The notes beneath the pieces were generated by a model, which saw nothing but the letters and a program-made list of their open reading frames with translations, was not told the DNA's origin and did not search any database. The translations under genes and the position numbers were made by a program. 64,000 nt of DNA, taken from positions 124,001-188,000 of the IMG/VR virus record IMGVR_UViG_3300043446_005562, one strand, 5' to 3'. The DNA is from a virus. Each line of letters opens with the position of its first letter. The stretch's first letter is position 1. Shown here in pieces: positions 16,803 through 25,059 of this stretch.

Positions 16803-19800
16803 TTAGAATGATGGAGTAAATCCAGTAGAGTTAGAAGCAAGTTGGCCACCAGCTCTTGTGATAGTGATGCGGTTGATAAATTTGTGAATTCCACGTGGGA
16901 AGTCAACAATAATATCAATGATACCTGCATTGTTCTCAAGAACTTCAACTCCATTATTTGAATCGTCAAATATTACCTCAGCGCTTGCAATACCTCTAGC
17001 ATCTTGAACTGACGCTAAGTAGTTCTTAACTAGGGTTTTAACTCGCATTCTGGTAGTAACATCATTGAAATCGAATAGGAAGTTTAACAAGATTCTTTCA
17101 ATATCTCTTTCAATTGTAACTAGAGCCTCTCTAACGTGGATGTTATTAAGTGCAGATTTTACTCTTTGATAACCTGTGTTATTTGAGAATACCATTACAC
17201 CAAAACCTCTACGTCTAACGATTAGGTTAAAACCGGCTGGCTCTAAGTAGTCACGATCTTCATTTGTTAAATCGTATTCCAATCCAGTAATTTCACCATC
17301 AGTCAAGATACCGCGTTTACCACCAACAATTGAGAAGGTATTACCGCTTGTGTATTTTTTCATGAAAGCATTTGCAACGTACATTGCTGGAGGAATTGAT
17401 TTATTCTTACCATTTTCGTAAATTACAACGTTTGGCATAAAATACGCAGAATAAGATGAGATAGGAATTCCGTTCTTATCGCCAGATGCAAATCCCATTG
17501 TGAAAGCTGGATTTGAACCAAGATCTCCGCCTGTTGAAATTGCTTCAGTTGAAACTAATCGAGTGGTCAAGTCAATAAAGCTTGGATCTACTGATTTTTC
17601 GTATTGTGCAAAAGAGGGTGCATTACAGATAGCCAAGGCTTTTCCGTGATTTGCCGCCAATTGAACAATTTGCTGTTTTGATTGAGATGAAATTTGACCT
17701 TCAAAAGAGTCAATAATGTATCTAAAATCAACAGTCTCATTGTCAGCTAAAGTCGATCCTAAATTACTACCTGTCATTACGTAATCTAGGATAACGTCCT
17801 GACGATCGGCTGTTCCATTAGGATAAAGGTCAACATCTGAAAGATTCATAGCTGGAACAAGGGCTCCTTTAAGATTCTTAACGAAATTCTTGATTCCTTT
17901 GATTGCTCTAATGCTAGAGTTATCAGTATCAAACCAGATTCCTAAATTGTTTTCATCAACTGAAGAGTCAGTTGTGATTGTGTATTTAAGAGTAGTCACC
18001 GTACTGCTAGATGGACCAAATCCAGTTTTTTGAATTTTTTGAGCATATACAGATTTAATTCTTAAAGCACGATTTCTTTCAATTGGATCACCGTTTCCGT
18101 CAACCTTGATTTTTGCTTTAAGGTATTGACCTGGCTTAAAGAAATCGTCAACTAGAGAACGTTTAGTTGCAGAATACGCATATCCAGCAGCAATGTTTGC
18201 AGTGTTAGATTCGCTCTTACTTGGGTTACCGTAAAGAGTTGGATCAACTTCAAAAACAATTTTGTTTGGTGCAAAATAGCTGTATGTAATGAACATGCCA
18301 GTATCAGCTAGGTCGAAATCATGTTTGAATGTTGAAGAGGTTGCATTGGCAATCCAAAGATAATCGCTACCACCGTCTGCTATTGATTCAACGTCTACCT
18401 GATTTGTTCTAGTGATATCTGAGTAAGCTGAGAATACTAAATATTTTACAGAGTTCTGAGTCTTGAATTCGCCATCCGTTCCAAGATACAGCGACTGCGT
18501 ATTGCTTGAAGCGTCTGTGTATTTCAAAAGATCTCCACTCTTGATAAAGCCATTCGAGTATGCATTGTAGAGCTTACTACCCTGAACCGCAATGATTGTG
18601 TCGGTGCCGGTTGTTTTAATGTAAGTTTCACCGCTTGCATAGGTTGCACTATATGTATCCAATGCAAAATAGAAAGTTGAATCGGCTGGCTTAGTATAAG
18701 AAAGAACATCAACTAGTGCAACTGGATTAACTCCAGTAATTCCATCGTCAACAATGTATTGAGTTTTTGAATTGTCAGTTGTGTTTAGTTCGTCAAAACC
18801 ATAACCAACTAGGTCAATTCTTTGTTCAGACATAGCCTCAATTGAAGAACCGCTATCAAATGTTGCATTTGTTAAGTCAATTAAATCAACTTTTTTAGAG
18901 TCAATTGCGCAATAGATTCCAGTTTGAGCAAAAAGGCGATTGAATACGTTATCTATTGAAACTACTGTGCCAGTTAAGTCTCTGAAATCTGGAATAATTG
19001 CACCTTGAGATTTAGCAATTAATTTGACCTCTTTTAGAGAAACGAAATCTCCAATCTTAGAATCAATGATTCCAGCTGCTGTAAAATACTGCTTGTAAAC
19101 AGGGTCGTTTGCTAATTTCAAATAATCTGTCCAATTTCCCTCAACTACAATTAGTTCAACAAAATAGTCAGCAACAATATCGTCAACATTTAAGTATTCA
19201 GGTATTTCAGCCTTATCGCTAAGTAGTCTATAATAATCCTTAACGCTAATGTCATATCCGTTAGTATCAGCTACTCTAACCCAAGCCGTAATATCCTTGC
19301 GAGATAAGTTAACTAGGGTAAAGATCTTGTTTGCGTCTTTGTCAGCTTCTCCATAGGTTCCTGGGCTAACAATATAGTCATCACCAAGATTAATATTTTT
19401 GTACTTACTAACCTGATTACCGTCTGCAAACCATAATTTTTGAGTGTTATAGAAATGCGACATTGAGTCAGAATTGGTGTTTGCTGACCAAGTTGAATTA
19501 TTTGAAGCAGATTCAGTATTAAAAGTTTTAAAATAAGCAATATCTGTATCGCTCACTGGTAAAACGTTCAACGCATAAACTGGTCCAAGTTTCAAACCAA
19601 CATCGATGGTACGATGAAAGTAACTACCATTTTTTTCTAACTTAGTATCAATGTCTCCATATACTGCGTTTAAGGTTCGAGTATCATTTACGAGTACCAC
19701 TGAGTTAATTGGGCCCTTTTTACTTGAACCAATAACTAGTCTGCCAGTTGAAATTGGAAGACTAAGGTTAGTGCTTTCATCAATTTCGATAGTGTATACA

Positions 19801-19841
19801 CCACTGGACTTGAACCTGTTCAGATTTAATTTTTCTGCCAT
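16803..19841 (-). CDS. 18: Contractile tail sheath protein (gp18-like)
   Basis: A 1012-residue sheath subunit, clearly longer than T4 gp18 (659). The N-terminus (GVYTIEIDESTNLSLPIS, then GRLVIGSSKKGPIN) and the C-terminal domain (REALVTIERDIERILLNFLF, VKNYLASVQDARGI, IDIIVDFPRGIHKFINRITI) match the conserved sheath core that forms the interlinked mesh. The middle, about residues 200-650, is a large insertion rich in Ser, Thr, Tyr and Asp, probably surface-exposed domains. It contracts to drive the tube into the host. It is isolated here between two + blocks, with its own late promoter. Confidence 0.95.
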   Translation of the reverse strand: MAEKLNLNRFKSSGVYTIEIDESTNLSLPISTGRLVIGSSKKGPINSVVLVNDTRTLNAVYGDIDTKLEKNGSYFHRTIDVGLKLGPVYALNVLPVSDTDIAYFKTFNTESASNNSTWSANTNSDSMSHFYNTQKLWFADGNQVSKYKNINLGDDYIVSPGTYGEADKDANKIFTLVNLSRKDITAWVRVADTNGYDISVKDYYRLLSDKAEIPEYLNVDDIVADYFVELIVVEGNWTDYLKLANDPVYKQYFTAAGIIDSKIGDFVSLKEVKLIAKSQGAIIPDFRDLTGTVVSIDNVFNRLFAQTGIYCAIDSKKVDLIDLTNATFDSGSSIEAMSEQRIDLVGYGFDELNTTDNSKTQYIVDDGITGVNPVALVDVLSYTKPADSTFYFALDTYSATYASGETYIKTTGTDTIIAVQGSKLYNAYSNGFIKSGDLLKYTDASSNTQSLYLGTDGEFKTQNSVKYLVFSAYSDITRTNQVDVESIADGGSDYLWIANATSSTFKHDFDLADTGMFITYSYFAPNKIVFEVDPTLYGNPSKSESNTANIAAGYAYSATKRSLVDDFFKPGQYLKAKIKVDGNGDPIERNRALRIKSVYAQKIQKTGFGPSSSTVTTLKYTITTDSSVDENNLGIWFDTDNSSIRAIKGIKNFVKNLKGALVPAMNLSDVDLYPNGTADRQDVILDYVMTGSNLGSTLADNETVDFRYIIDSFEGQISSQSKQQIVQLAANHGKALAICNAPSFAQYEKSVDPSFIDLTTRLVSTEAISTGGDLGSNPAFTMGFASGDKNGIPISSYSAYFMPNVVIYENGKNKSIPPAMYVANAFMKKYTSGNTFSIVGGKRGILTDGEITGLEYDLTNEDRDYLEPAGFNLIVRRRGFGVMVFSNNTGYQRVKSALNNIHVREALVTIERDIERILLNFLFDFNDVTTRMRVKTLVKNYLASVQDARGIASAEVIFDDSNNGVEVLENNAGIIDIIVDFPRGIHKFINRITITRAGGQLASNSTGFTPSF

Positions 19842-19867
19842 CGCGTGCTATTGTTATTTTTTAAAGT

Positions 19868-19879
19868 TATTTATTTATC
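19868..19879 (-). promoter_or_regulatory. T4-type late promoter of the tail sheath gene
   Basis: On the minus strand two overlapping boxes, GATAAATA and AATAAATA, lie 26-38 bases upstream of the sheath ATG at 19841. Confidence 0.7.
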
Positions 19880-20009
19880 AGTCTATTCCCAAATTTGAGT
19901 TTTTAACAGTTTGATTTTGGCATCGCCAAGGTTATTTATCAATTGTCCAGATGCTAAAGTTAAACCTTTTTCATTTTCTGAATAAAAGAGAGTATAAAAC
20001 TGTACAAAT

Positions 20010-20489
20010 ATGGCAAATACTGACAATTCTTGCGCAAACCTCGATATTAAAGACTATTGGAGAGATCGAGTTGACTCAAATCAGGACACTTTAGGTGACA
20101 TTATGACAATTCAGGCTCAAACTCAAAAAAATGCATACGGTTATAATTTCGAAGAGATGACCTTGCGTGATTTAATGAACTTTTGGCACATGAACAATCA
20201 TGCAATGATTGACGAAATTCATGAAGCGACCGACGCGCTAGGCGGAATCAAGGACGGCGACGGCAATGCTATCTGGAAACGTTGGAAAAAAGCCCACGAG
20301 AGCTTTTCTGACAAAAAGTTCTCAGATCTATCTGCTTCTGACCAATTAGAATGTAAATTCGAGATTATTGATATGCTTCATTTCTTTATGAATTATGCAA
20401 TTTCAGTTGGAATGACTGCCCAGGAAATGTATAACATGTACATGGTCAAAAATGAAGAAAATTGGGCTAGGCAACAGAGGGGCTATTAA
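20010..20489 (+). CDS. All-alpha dUTPase (dimeric type)
   Basis: A 159-residue all-helical NTP pyrophosphatase. The dimeric dUTPase pattern is visible: IDEIHEATDALGGIKDG (metal-binding Glu pair), WKKAHESF, ECKFEIIDMLHFFMNYAISVGM (E-x-x-D with HFF), and the C-terminal MVKNEENWARQQRGY, which contacts the nucleotide. It hydrolyses dUTP to dUMP, keeping uracil out of DNA and supplying dUMP to the nucleotide pathway that includes the ThyA-family enzyme and dCMP deaminase at 30572-31908. It opens the replication block, divergent from the sheath gene. Confidence 0.9.
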   Translation: MANTDNSCANLDIKDYWRDRVDSNQDTLGDIMTIQAQTQKNAYGYNFEEMTLRDLMNFWHMNNHAMIDEIHEATDALGGIKDGDGNAIWKRWKKAHESFSDKKFSDLSASDQLECKFEIIDMLHFFMNYAISVGMTAQEMYNMYMVKNEENWARQQRGY

Positions 20490-20490
20490 T

Positions 20491-20500
20491 TTAGTATATT
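20491..20500 (+). promoter_or_regulatory. Promoter box TTAGTATATT six bases before an ATG
   Basis: TTAGTATATT is followed by exactly six bases and the ATG at 20507. The identical ten-base box at the identical distance precedes the ThyA-family gene at 30572. If TATATT is a -10 hexamer, transcription would begin at or next to the start codon, giving leaderless mRNA. Confidence 0.5.
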
Positions 20501-20506
20501 AAACCC

Positions 20507-20863
20507 ATGATACAGGAAATTTTAACCAATAGCTTGGGTTGGCCAGGCCGAATGATATCCGGTAGTAAAAGCGGATATCGTAATACTAATCCAAAAAACT
20601 TTGCAATTTTCAATGCAAATATTTGTACTAGAGCAGGTAAAGTTTGGTTTGGCGACATTGATCTCACTTTACAAAAAGCCAAGCTACAGGAGATTGCCCA
20701 GAGCCTAAATGAAACTCTGTACGTGCTTTATGAAATGGATGCGCGTTTTGAAAATGAGAATTCTCCACTACTTGAAAAGGCTGCCGCTACTTTTCTACCA
20801 GACGGCACAGTTGAAGTAAAACCAGATTTAGTACAATATATTGATAAAAGCTTTTTTGAATGA
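20507..20863 (+). CDS. Conserved-looking protein of unknown function
   Basis: A 118-residue protein with the core FNANICTRAGKVWFGDIDLTL followed by two helices (KAKLQEIAQSLNETLYVLYEMDARFENE) and a mixed C-terminus. No family is recognised. Its stop overlaps the DNA polymerase ATG (ATGA), so the two are co-translated and it may belong to the replisome. The start at 20507 is supported by the promoter box at 20491. Confidence 0.82.
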   Translation: MIQEILTNSLGWPGRMISGSKSGYRNTNPKNFAIFNANICTRAGKVWFGDIDLTLQKAKLQEIAQSLNETLYVLYEMDARFENENSPLLEKAAATFLPDGTVEVKPDLVQYIDKSFFE

Positions 20864-22251
20864 TAGTAAGCACAGAATTTAACGGACAAGACTCCACGCT
20901 AGTTGTTTCATATTATGATGAGACTGGTAATATTGCATTTGTAAAAAAACCAATACAGCAAGCAGATCTTTTTAACTGGGCAACCACGCCAAATCCAACT
21001 GAATTTAGAAATTGGGATAACCGATTTCTTAAAAAGGTTCCAAACAAGTGGTTGAGCCGATTTAGGCTTGAAGAATTGACGCAAAGCCGCCTTAACCAAT
21101 CTGAACTAGATTTGATCTATTCGGATCTTAGTCCAAAGAAATACTATCTAGATATTGAGATTCAATTAACTTCTCAAGAATTTCCGGATCCAGCAAAAGC
21201 CTTAATGCCGGTCAATCTAATTACATTTGTTAATGAAGATAACGTATGCTTCATCATGTCAACCATGAAAGATCTGCAGCCAACAGTAATGAAGCAAATG
21301 GAGTCCGAGGTCAATGACTATTTCAAAGCTCACAATCAAACATTTACACTTAAATATCTTTTCTTTGAGAAAGAAGAAGATTTAATGGCAACGTTTTTTC
21401 ACAAAGTTCTTCCAAAAATTCCATTCTTAACTGGCTGGAATGTAATTGGTTTTGACTGGATCTATTTGATAAATCGTTGCAAGCGTTTAAACATTGATCC
21501 AATGGAAACCATGCCGTGCAGCAAATTAATCGGTCAATCAAAAATGCCAGTGCACTTAGGTTTGCTCGATTACATGGAAGTTTTCATGAATACCAAGCCT
21601 TATAAAGTAGTTGAAAATTACAAGCTCGACTATATTGCAAATCTAGTATTGGGTACAACTAAATTACACAGCGAATACGCAACAATGATGGAAGCTCAGC
21701 AAGACATTGAGAACTTCGTCAAGTACAACGTGATTGATACAATTCTAGTCAAACTACTAGAAGACAAACTTGGTCTACTTGATGTTGCCTTTGCAATTTC
21801 AAAATTTGCGAAAGTCGACGTGTCAAAAGTATTCTCAGCAGTATTCATTACCGAAACTCTGATGTGTCGTGAATTCTTAGAGCGCGGCCGTTTTATGGCA
21901 AATGACAAGCGTGATATTGAAAGCGAAGCGACCTATGATGGCGCGTATGTTGCAAAACCTGAACCCGGATATTATAAGTACGTTTCATGTTTCGACTTTG
22001 CATCAATGTATCCAAACATTCAGATTCAATTTAACATTTCGCCAGATGCCTATATGGGTAAAAAGAAGTCAGATTCGCAACTTACCCCGGAAACTATCTT
22101 GACAAAAAATGATACAATATTTACAAAGAAGTTTGATTCGGCAGCTCGAACCATTTTAACAAGATTATACAATGGTCGTGTTGAAACCAAAGGTCAAATG
22201 AAAAAACTAGAAGAACAACTTCAAAGTGAAAAAAATACTAAAAAAGCTTAA
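20860..22251 (+). CDS. 43: DNA polymerase B (gp43-like), N-terminal half only
   Basis: A 463-residue protein matching roughly the first 500 residues of T4 gp43 (898). Exo I YYLDIEIQLTSQEFPDP, Exo II GWNVIGFDWIYLINR and Exo III KYNVIDTILV are intact, so proofreading should work. Polymerase motif A is present as CFDFASMYPN (T4 FDLTSLYPS). The chain then ends after a charged helix (GQMKKLEEQLQSEKNTKKA), before motif B (NSLYG) and motif C (DTD). The stop is clean and a different gene starts 11 bases later; no motif B/C sequence is found elsewhere in the window. A two-subunit polymerase, as known for phage Aeh1, is the likeliest explanation. Confidence 0.88.
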   Translation: MIVSTEFNGQDSTLVVSYYDETGNIAFVKKPIQQADLFNWATTPNPTEFRNWDNRFLKKVPNKWLSRFRLEELTQSRLNQSELDLIYSDLSPKKYYLDIEIQLTSQEFPDPAKALMPVNLITFVNEDNVCFIMSTMKDLQPTVMKQMESEVNDYFKAHNQTFTLKYLFFEKEEDLMATFFHKVLPKIPFLTGWNVIGFDWIYLINRCKRLNIDPMETMPCSKLIGQSKMPVHLGLLDYMEVFMNTKPYKVVENYKLDYIANLVLGTTKLHSEYATMMEAQQDIENFVKYNVIDTILVKLLEDKLGLLDVAFAISKFAKVDVSKVFSAVFITETLMCREFLERGRFMANDKRDIESEATYDGAYVAKPEPGYYKYVSCFDFASMYPNIQIQFNISPDAYMGKKKSDSQLTPETILTKNDTIFTKKFDSAARTILTRLYNGRVETKGQMKKLEEQLQSEKNTKKA

Positions 22252-22261
22252 GAAAATTATT

Positions 22262-22897
22262 ATGGGTTACGATATAGATGCTCTTATTGCTGTCAAGGAC
22301 AGTTTTCAGGGAAACAACTTTCAATGGATAAAAACAAACGATCGTTCCAAACTTGGAAAGGTGGTTAGAGTGGTTGATGTTGCCCCAGGCAGAAATGGCT
22401 ACATTGCAAAATTATCAGACGGTTCAACCATTCCAACCGATCAATTGACCAGCAATTTAATGATGTTGATGGATGATCAGCCAGCGCTAAGCATGGAAGA
22501 GGTAATGTCAATCAATTATGTGCCTGGTCTTGACGGTGAAGTCAAAGTTGCTGAAACAATCCCAGCTGATTTTAAAGAAGAAATTTTATCGCAGCCTGGA
22601 CCCAAGGCCCAACCTGTTGCAGCTGCTCCTCAGCAAAAATCTCAAGCTGATCCGGGAGATCTATTTGGCATGTTTTCTCTTGAGGATACTGACATGACCC
22701 TAACAGTTTCAGTTAAATTACCTGCAAAGAATCTATTAAAAATGATGTATTCTAACTCGCAGGATCAGGATCAATTCTTAAATCGATTGGCCAGCTATAT
22801 AAATAATAGTGTTACGCCTGATTCAATTAAAGACTCCTTAAAAAAGTCATTGGGTCAAGATAAAAAGAAGAAAACTGATGTACCTTCAGCCCAATAA
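22262..22897 (+). CDS. Protein of unknown function downstream of the polymerase half
   Basis: A 211-residue protein. Residues 20-70 (KLGKVVRVVDVAPGRNGYIAKLSDGSTIP) look like a small beta-barrel of SH3/KOW type. A Pro/Ala/Gln linker near 115-140 leads to GDLFGMFSLEDTDMTL, resembling a short hydrophobic peptide of the kind that binds sliding clamps, then a helical, lysine-rich C-terminus. The ATG at 22262 is preferred over a GTG inside the polymerase gene. No family is recognised; the operon position suggests a replication role. Confidence 0.8.
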   Translation: MGYDIDALIAVKDSFQGNNFQWIKTNDRSKLGKVVRVVDVAPGRNGYIAKLSDGSTIPTDQLTSNLMMLMDDQPALSMEEVMSINYVPGLDGEVKVAETIPADFKEEILSQPGPKAQPVAAAPQQKSQADPGDLFGMFSLEDTDMTLTVSVKLPAKNLLKMMYSNSQDQDQFLNRLASYINNSVTPDSIKDSLKKSLGQDKKKKTDVPSAQ

Positions 22898-23465
22898 GAT
22901 AAACAAGAGCACTTCTCAATTATTAAATGGAGATTTTGATCTGGTCTCATTGACTCGAGACTCACAAAAGCTTGATAAACTTACCTGCAAGCTCAATTAT
23001 ATTGCAATTTTACCGTTTGAAAGAACTGCAGACGACAGAATTAAAGCAGTGTACGGCTTAAAATTTGAAAATCATGCAACTGGGCAGACCGATACAAGTT
23101 TATTAATTGATATAGTTGATCCAACCAAGGATCAGACCCCATTTGATACAGTTTGTAGAGCTCTACTCGAAGAAGCTGGCGTAAATGTTGAAGAGCTTGG
23201 CGTTGATGAAAATGACATTTTTTATCTGGGCACAATTTCAACCACAACCCCCGTTAATTCTAAATTCAAATGTTATGCAGTTGACCTAACTAATGCTGCA
23301 AACCCGGAGTCCCCAATCGAGTTCGCAAGAACTCTTTCCAAGTCCAATTTTGACAAGGACTCCTCAGAAATAGTTAAAATTGGCTTTCATCAAGTCGTAA
23401 ATGGCGACTTCACCGACTCAACCATTCTTGCCGGCTCATTTTTATTGGTTTCATATTTTAATTGA
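22878..23465 (+). CDS. Nudix-like hydrolase with degenerate Nudix box
   Basis: A 195-residue protein. DTVCRALLEEAGV around residues 92-105 reads like the Nudix signature (R-E-x-x-E-E-x-G-hydrophobic), but the first catalytic Glu is Ala (RALLEEAG). The surrounding strands (LNYIAILPFERTADDRIKAVYGL before, FYLGTISTTTPVNSKFKCYAVDL after) fit a Nudix fold. Reduced, altered or absent hydrolase activity is possible; T4 has a functional NudE. The ATG lies within the previous gene, a 20-base overlap. Family assignment is moderate. Confidence 0.65.
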   Translation: MYLQPNKINKSTSQLLNGDFDLVSLTRDSQKLDKLTCKLNYIAILPFERTADDRIKAVYGLKFENHATGQTDTSLLIDIVDPTKDQTPFDTVCRALLEEAGVNVEELGVDENDIFYLGTISTTTPVNSKFKCYAVDLTNAANPESPIEFARTLSKSNFDKDSSEIVKIGFHQVVNGDFTDSTILAGSFLLVSYFN

Positions 23466-23516
23466 AACTAGGGTAAATCTCAGTGTAAAAGAATACTGAA
23501 ATTAAACTCTAATAAA

Positions 23517-24710
23517 ATGGCAAAAACTACAATGGACGCTTTCGCAAAGTTTAACGACTTGCTAGAGAAAAAGGTAAAATCAAAAATTGAAATTCGCGGA
23601 TTTTCGGATATTGAGGAGTACATCCCAACCGGAAACTATTTGTTAAATGCTCAAATGTCGGGCTCTCTATTTGGCGGATACCCAAACACTAGAAGCATTG
23701 GAATCGCTGGTGACTCTGGTGCTGGTAAAACATTCTTGTGCTTAAATGCGGTTCGCGAGCTGCAAAAAAAGGACTACATGGTCATTTACATTGATACCGA
23801 GGGCGCAATTGACTCAACTGACTATGTAAAATTCGGAGTTGATCTAAGCAAATTAAAGTATTTAAGAATGGGTATGATTAGCGAAGTTAAATTCTTTGTT
23901 AATGACCTTATTGAAACAATCAAGGAGAACCCTGGCCTTAAGATTGCTCTTTTTGTTGACTCAGTCGGCATGCTAGACACTGATAAGAGTAAGCGAGATA
24001 TGGAAGCTGGTAAAAATGCAGCTGATATGGGTCTTCGTGCAAAGGAGATGCGCGCACTATTCAAATCTTTGACCCTAGATCTTTCTAACTACAAGGTGCC
24101 TTTTATTTTTACTAATCACACCTATGCGTCAATGGATCAATACACGCCAAAGGGCATGTCAGGCGGAGGCGGTCCAGAATTCTCAGCTTCAATTATTTTG
24201 ATGCTAAGTAAGGGAACTTTACGTGATGAGGCTAAGACAACGACCGGCATCATTGTTAGATCTAAAACCAAAAAGAATCGTCTTGCCAAACCTATCGATA
24301 TTGAATTTCACATTTCATTTCATAAAGGTATGAATCCATTCGTTGGACTAGAGCAATACGTGAATTGGGAAAACTGTGGAGTTGGTCGCGGTAATAAATT
24401 GACCGAAAAAGAATTTTTAAAGCTTAAGTCAGATGAGTCTGAACTGTGCTCAAAATTTGAAGTAAACGGCGAAACTTTTTATTTTCTACCTAAAAAATTA
24501 GGTAAAACCTATATCATTAGACACAATGGAGACGCTGTTCCAGTTAAGGAATTCTTTTCAGCTCGACTTTTCACAAATGAGGTCTTGACTGAACTTGATG
24601 AGAAGATTATTAAACCTACTTTTAAATTCCCAGAAACACAAGACGGAATTGACAGTATGGAAACTGACGAATTAGAAGACTTAACCACAAACGAAGAGCA
24701 TGACCTTTAA
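23517..24710 (+). CDS. uvsX: UvsX / RecA-family recombinase
   Basis: A 397-residue strand-exchange protein. Walker A GDSGAGKT is at residues 65-72, Walker B is in IALFVDSVGML, YIDTEGAIDS follows the first strand, and the L2-region SGGGGPEFSASIILML is typical of UvsX/RecA. The C-terminus is acidic (DELEDLTTNEEHDL). It coats ssDNA and drives recombination-dependent replication with gp32, gp41 and gp46/47, all encoded nearby. The next gene starts within its last 11 bases. Confidence 0.93.
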   Translation: MAKTTMDAFAKFNDLLEKKVKSKIEIRGFSDIEEYIPTGNYLLNAQMSGSLFGGYPNTRSIGIAGDSGAGKTFLCLNAVRELQKKDYMVIYIDTEGAIDSTDYVKFGVDLSKLKYLRMGMISEVKFFVNDLIETIKENPGLKIALFVDSVGMLDTDKSKRDMEAGKNAADMGLRAKEMRALFKSLTLDLSNYKVPFIFTNHTYASMDQYTPKGMSGGGGPEFSASIILMLSKGTLRDEAKTTTGIIVRSKTKKNRLAKPIDIEFHISFHKGMNPFVGLEQYVNWENCGVGRGNKLTEKEFLKLKSDESELCSKFEVNGETFYFLPKKLGKTYIIRHNGDAVPVKEFFSARLFTNEVLTELDEKIIKPTFKFPETQDGIDSMETDELEDLTTNEEHDL

Positions 24711-25038
24711 GATACAAGATGGGTTGCCTATTAAATATTCCCTAGCCCTACACCCAGCTCTACCAGGTTATCCAAGCCAGTCTGATTTCATGTTTGATGT
24801 AGCCTCACATATTGTTAGGGTTACTGAATTAAAGTCAAAGGACTGGGCCTCAAACGATATCAAGTTTTCAACAAAAACTCTTAAGTATGTTTTTGGAGAA
24901 CACATGAAATCTGAAACTTTCAAGGAAAAGATCAAGACCATCCTGAAAGACCTACTTGAATCCGGTAAACTAGTAAAAAAAGGCGAATTTATTTTTATAC
25001 CCGAATCCGAATTTTCTAAGTACTATATAATAGCGTAA
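24700..25038 (+). CDS. Small protein between uvsX and helicase, possibly winged-helix
   Basis: A 112-residue protein. The C-terminal half (FKEKIKTILKDLLESGKLVKKGEFIFIP) reads as a recognition helix followed by a beta wing, suggesting a winged-helix DNA-binding fold. It overlaps the end of uvsX by 11 bases and precedes the helicase. In T4 this position is taken by gene 40. A mediator or loader role would fit but is inference. Confidence 0.78.
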   Translation: MTFKIQDGLPIKYSLALHPALPGYPSQSDFMFDVASHIVRVTELKSKDWASNDIKFSTKTLKYVFGEHMKSETFKEKIKTILKDLLESGKLVKKGEFIFIPESEFSKYYIIA

Positions 25039-25059
25039 ATACACGCTCACCCAAAAACT

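Noticed and set aside
22797-22804. TATAAATA inside the gene at 22262
   Set aside because: It lies in a replication operon, far from a late-type gene, and is a likely chance match in an AT-rich genome.
20860-22897. Intein or frameshift as the cause of the short polymerase
   Set aside because: The end shows no intein motif or Cys/Ser splice site, and no frame downstream reads motif B or C; the next gene is unrelated.
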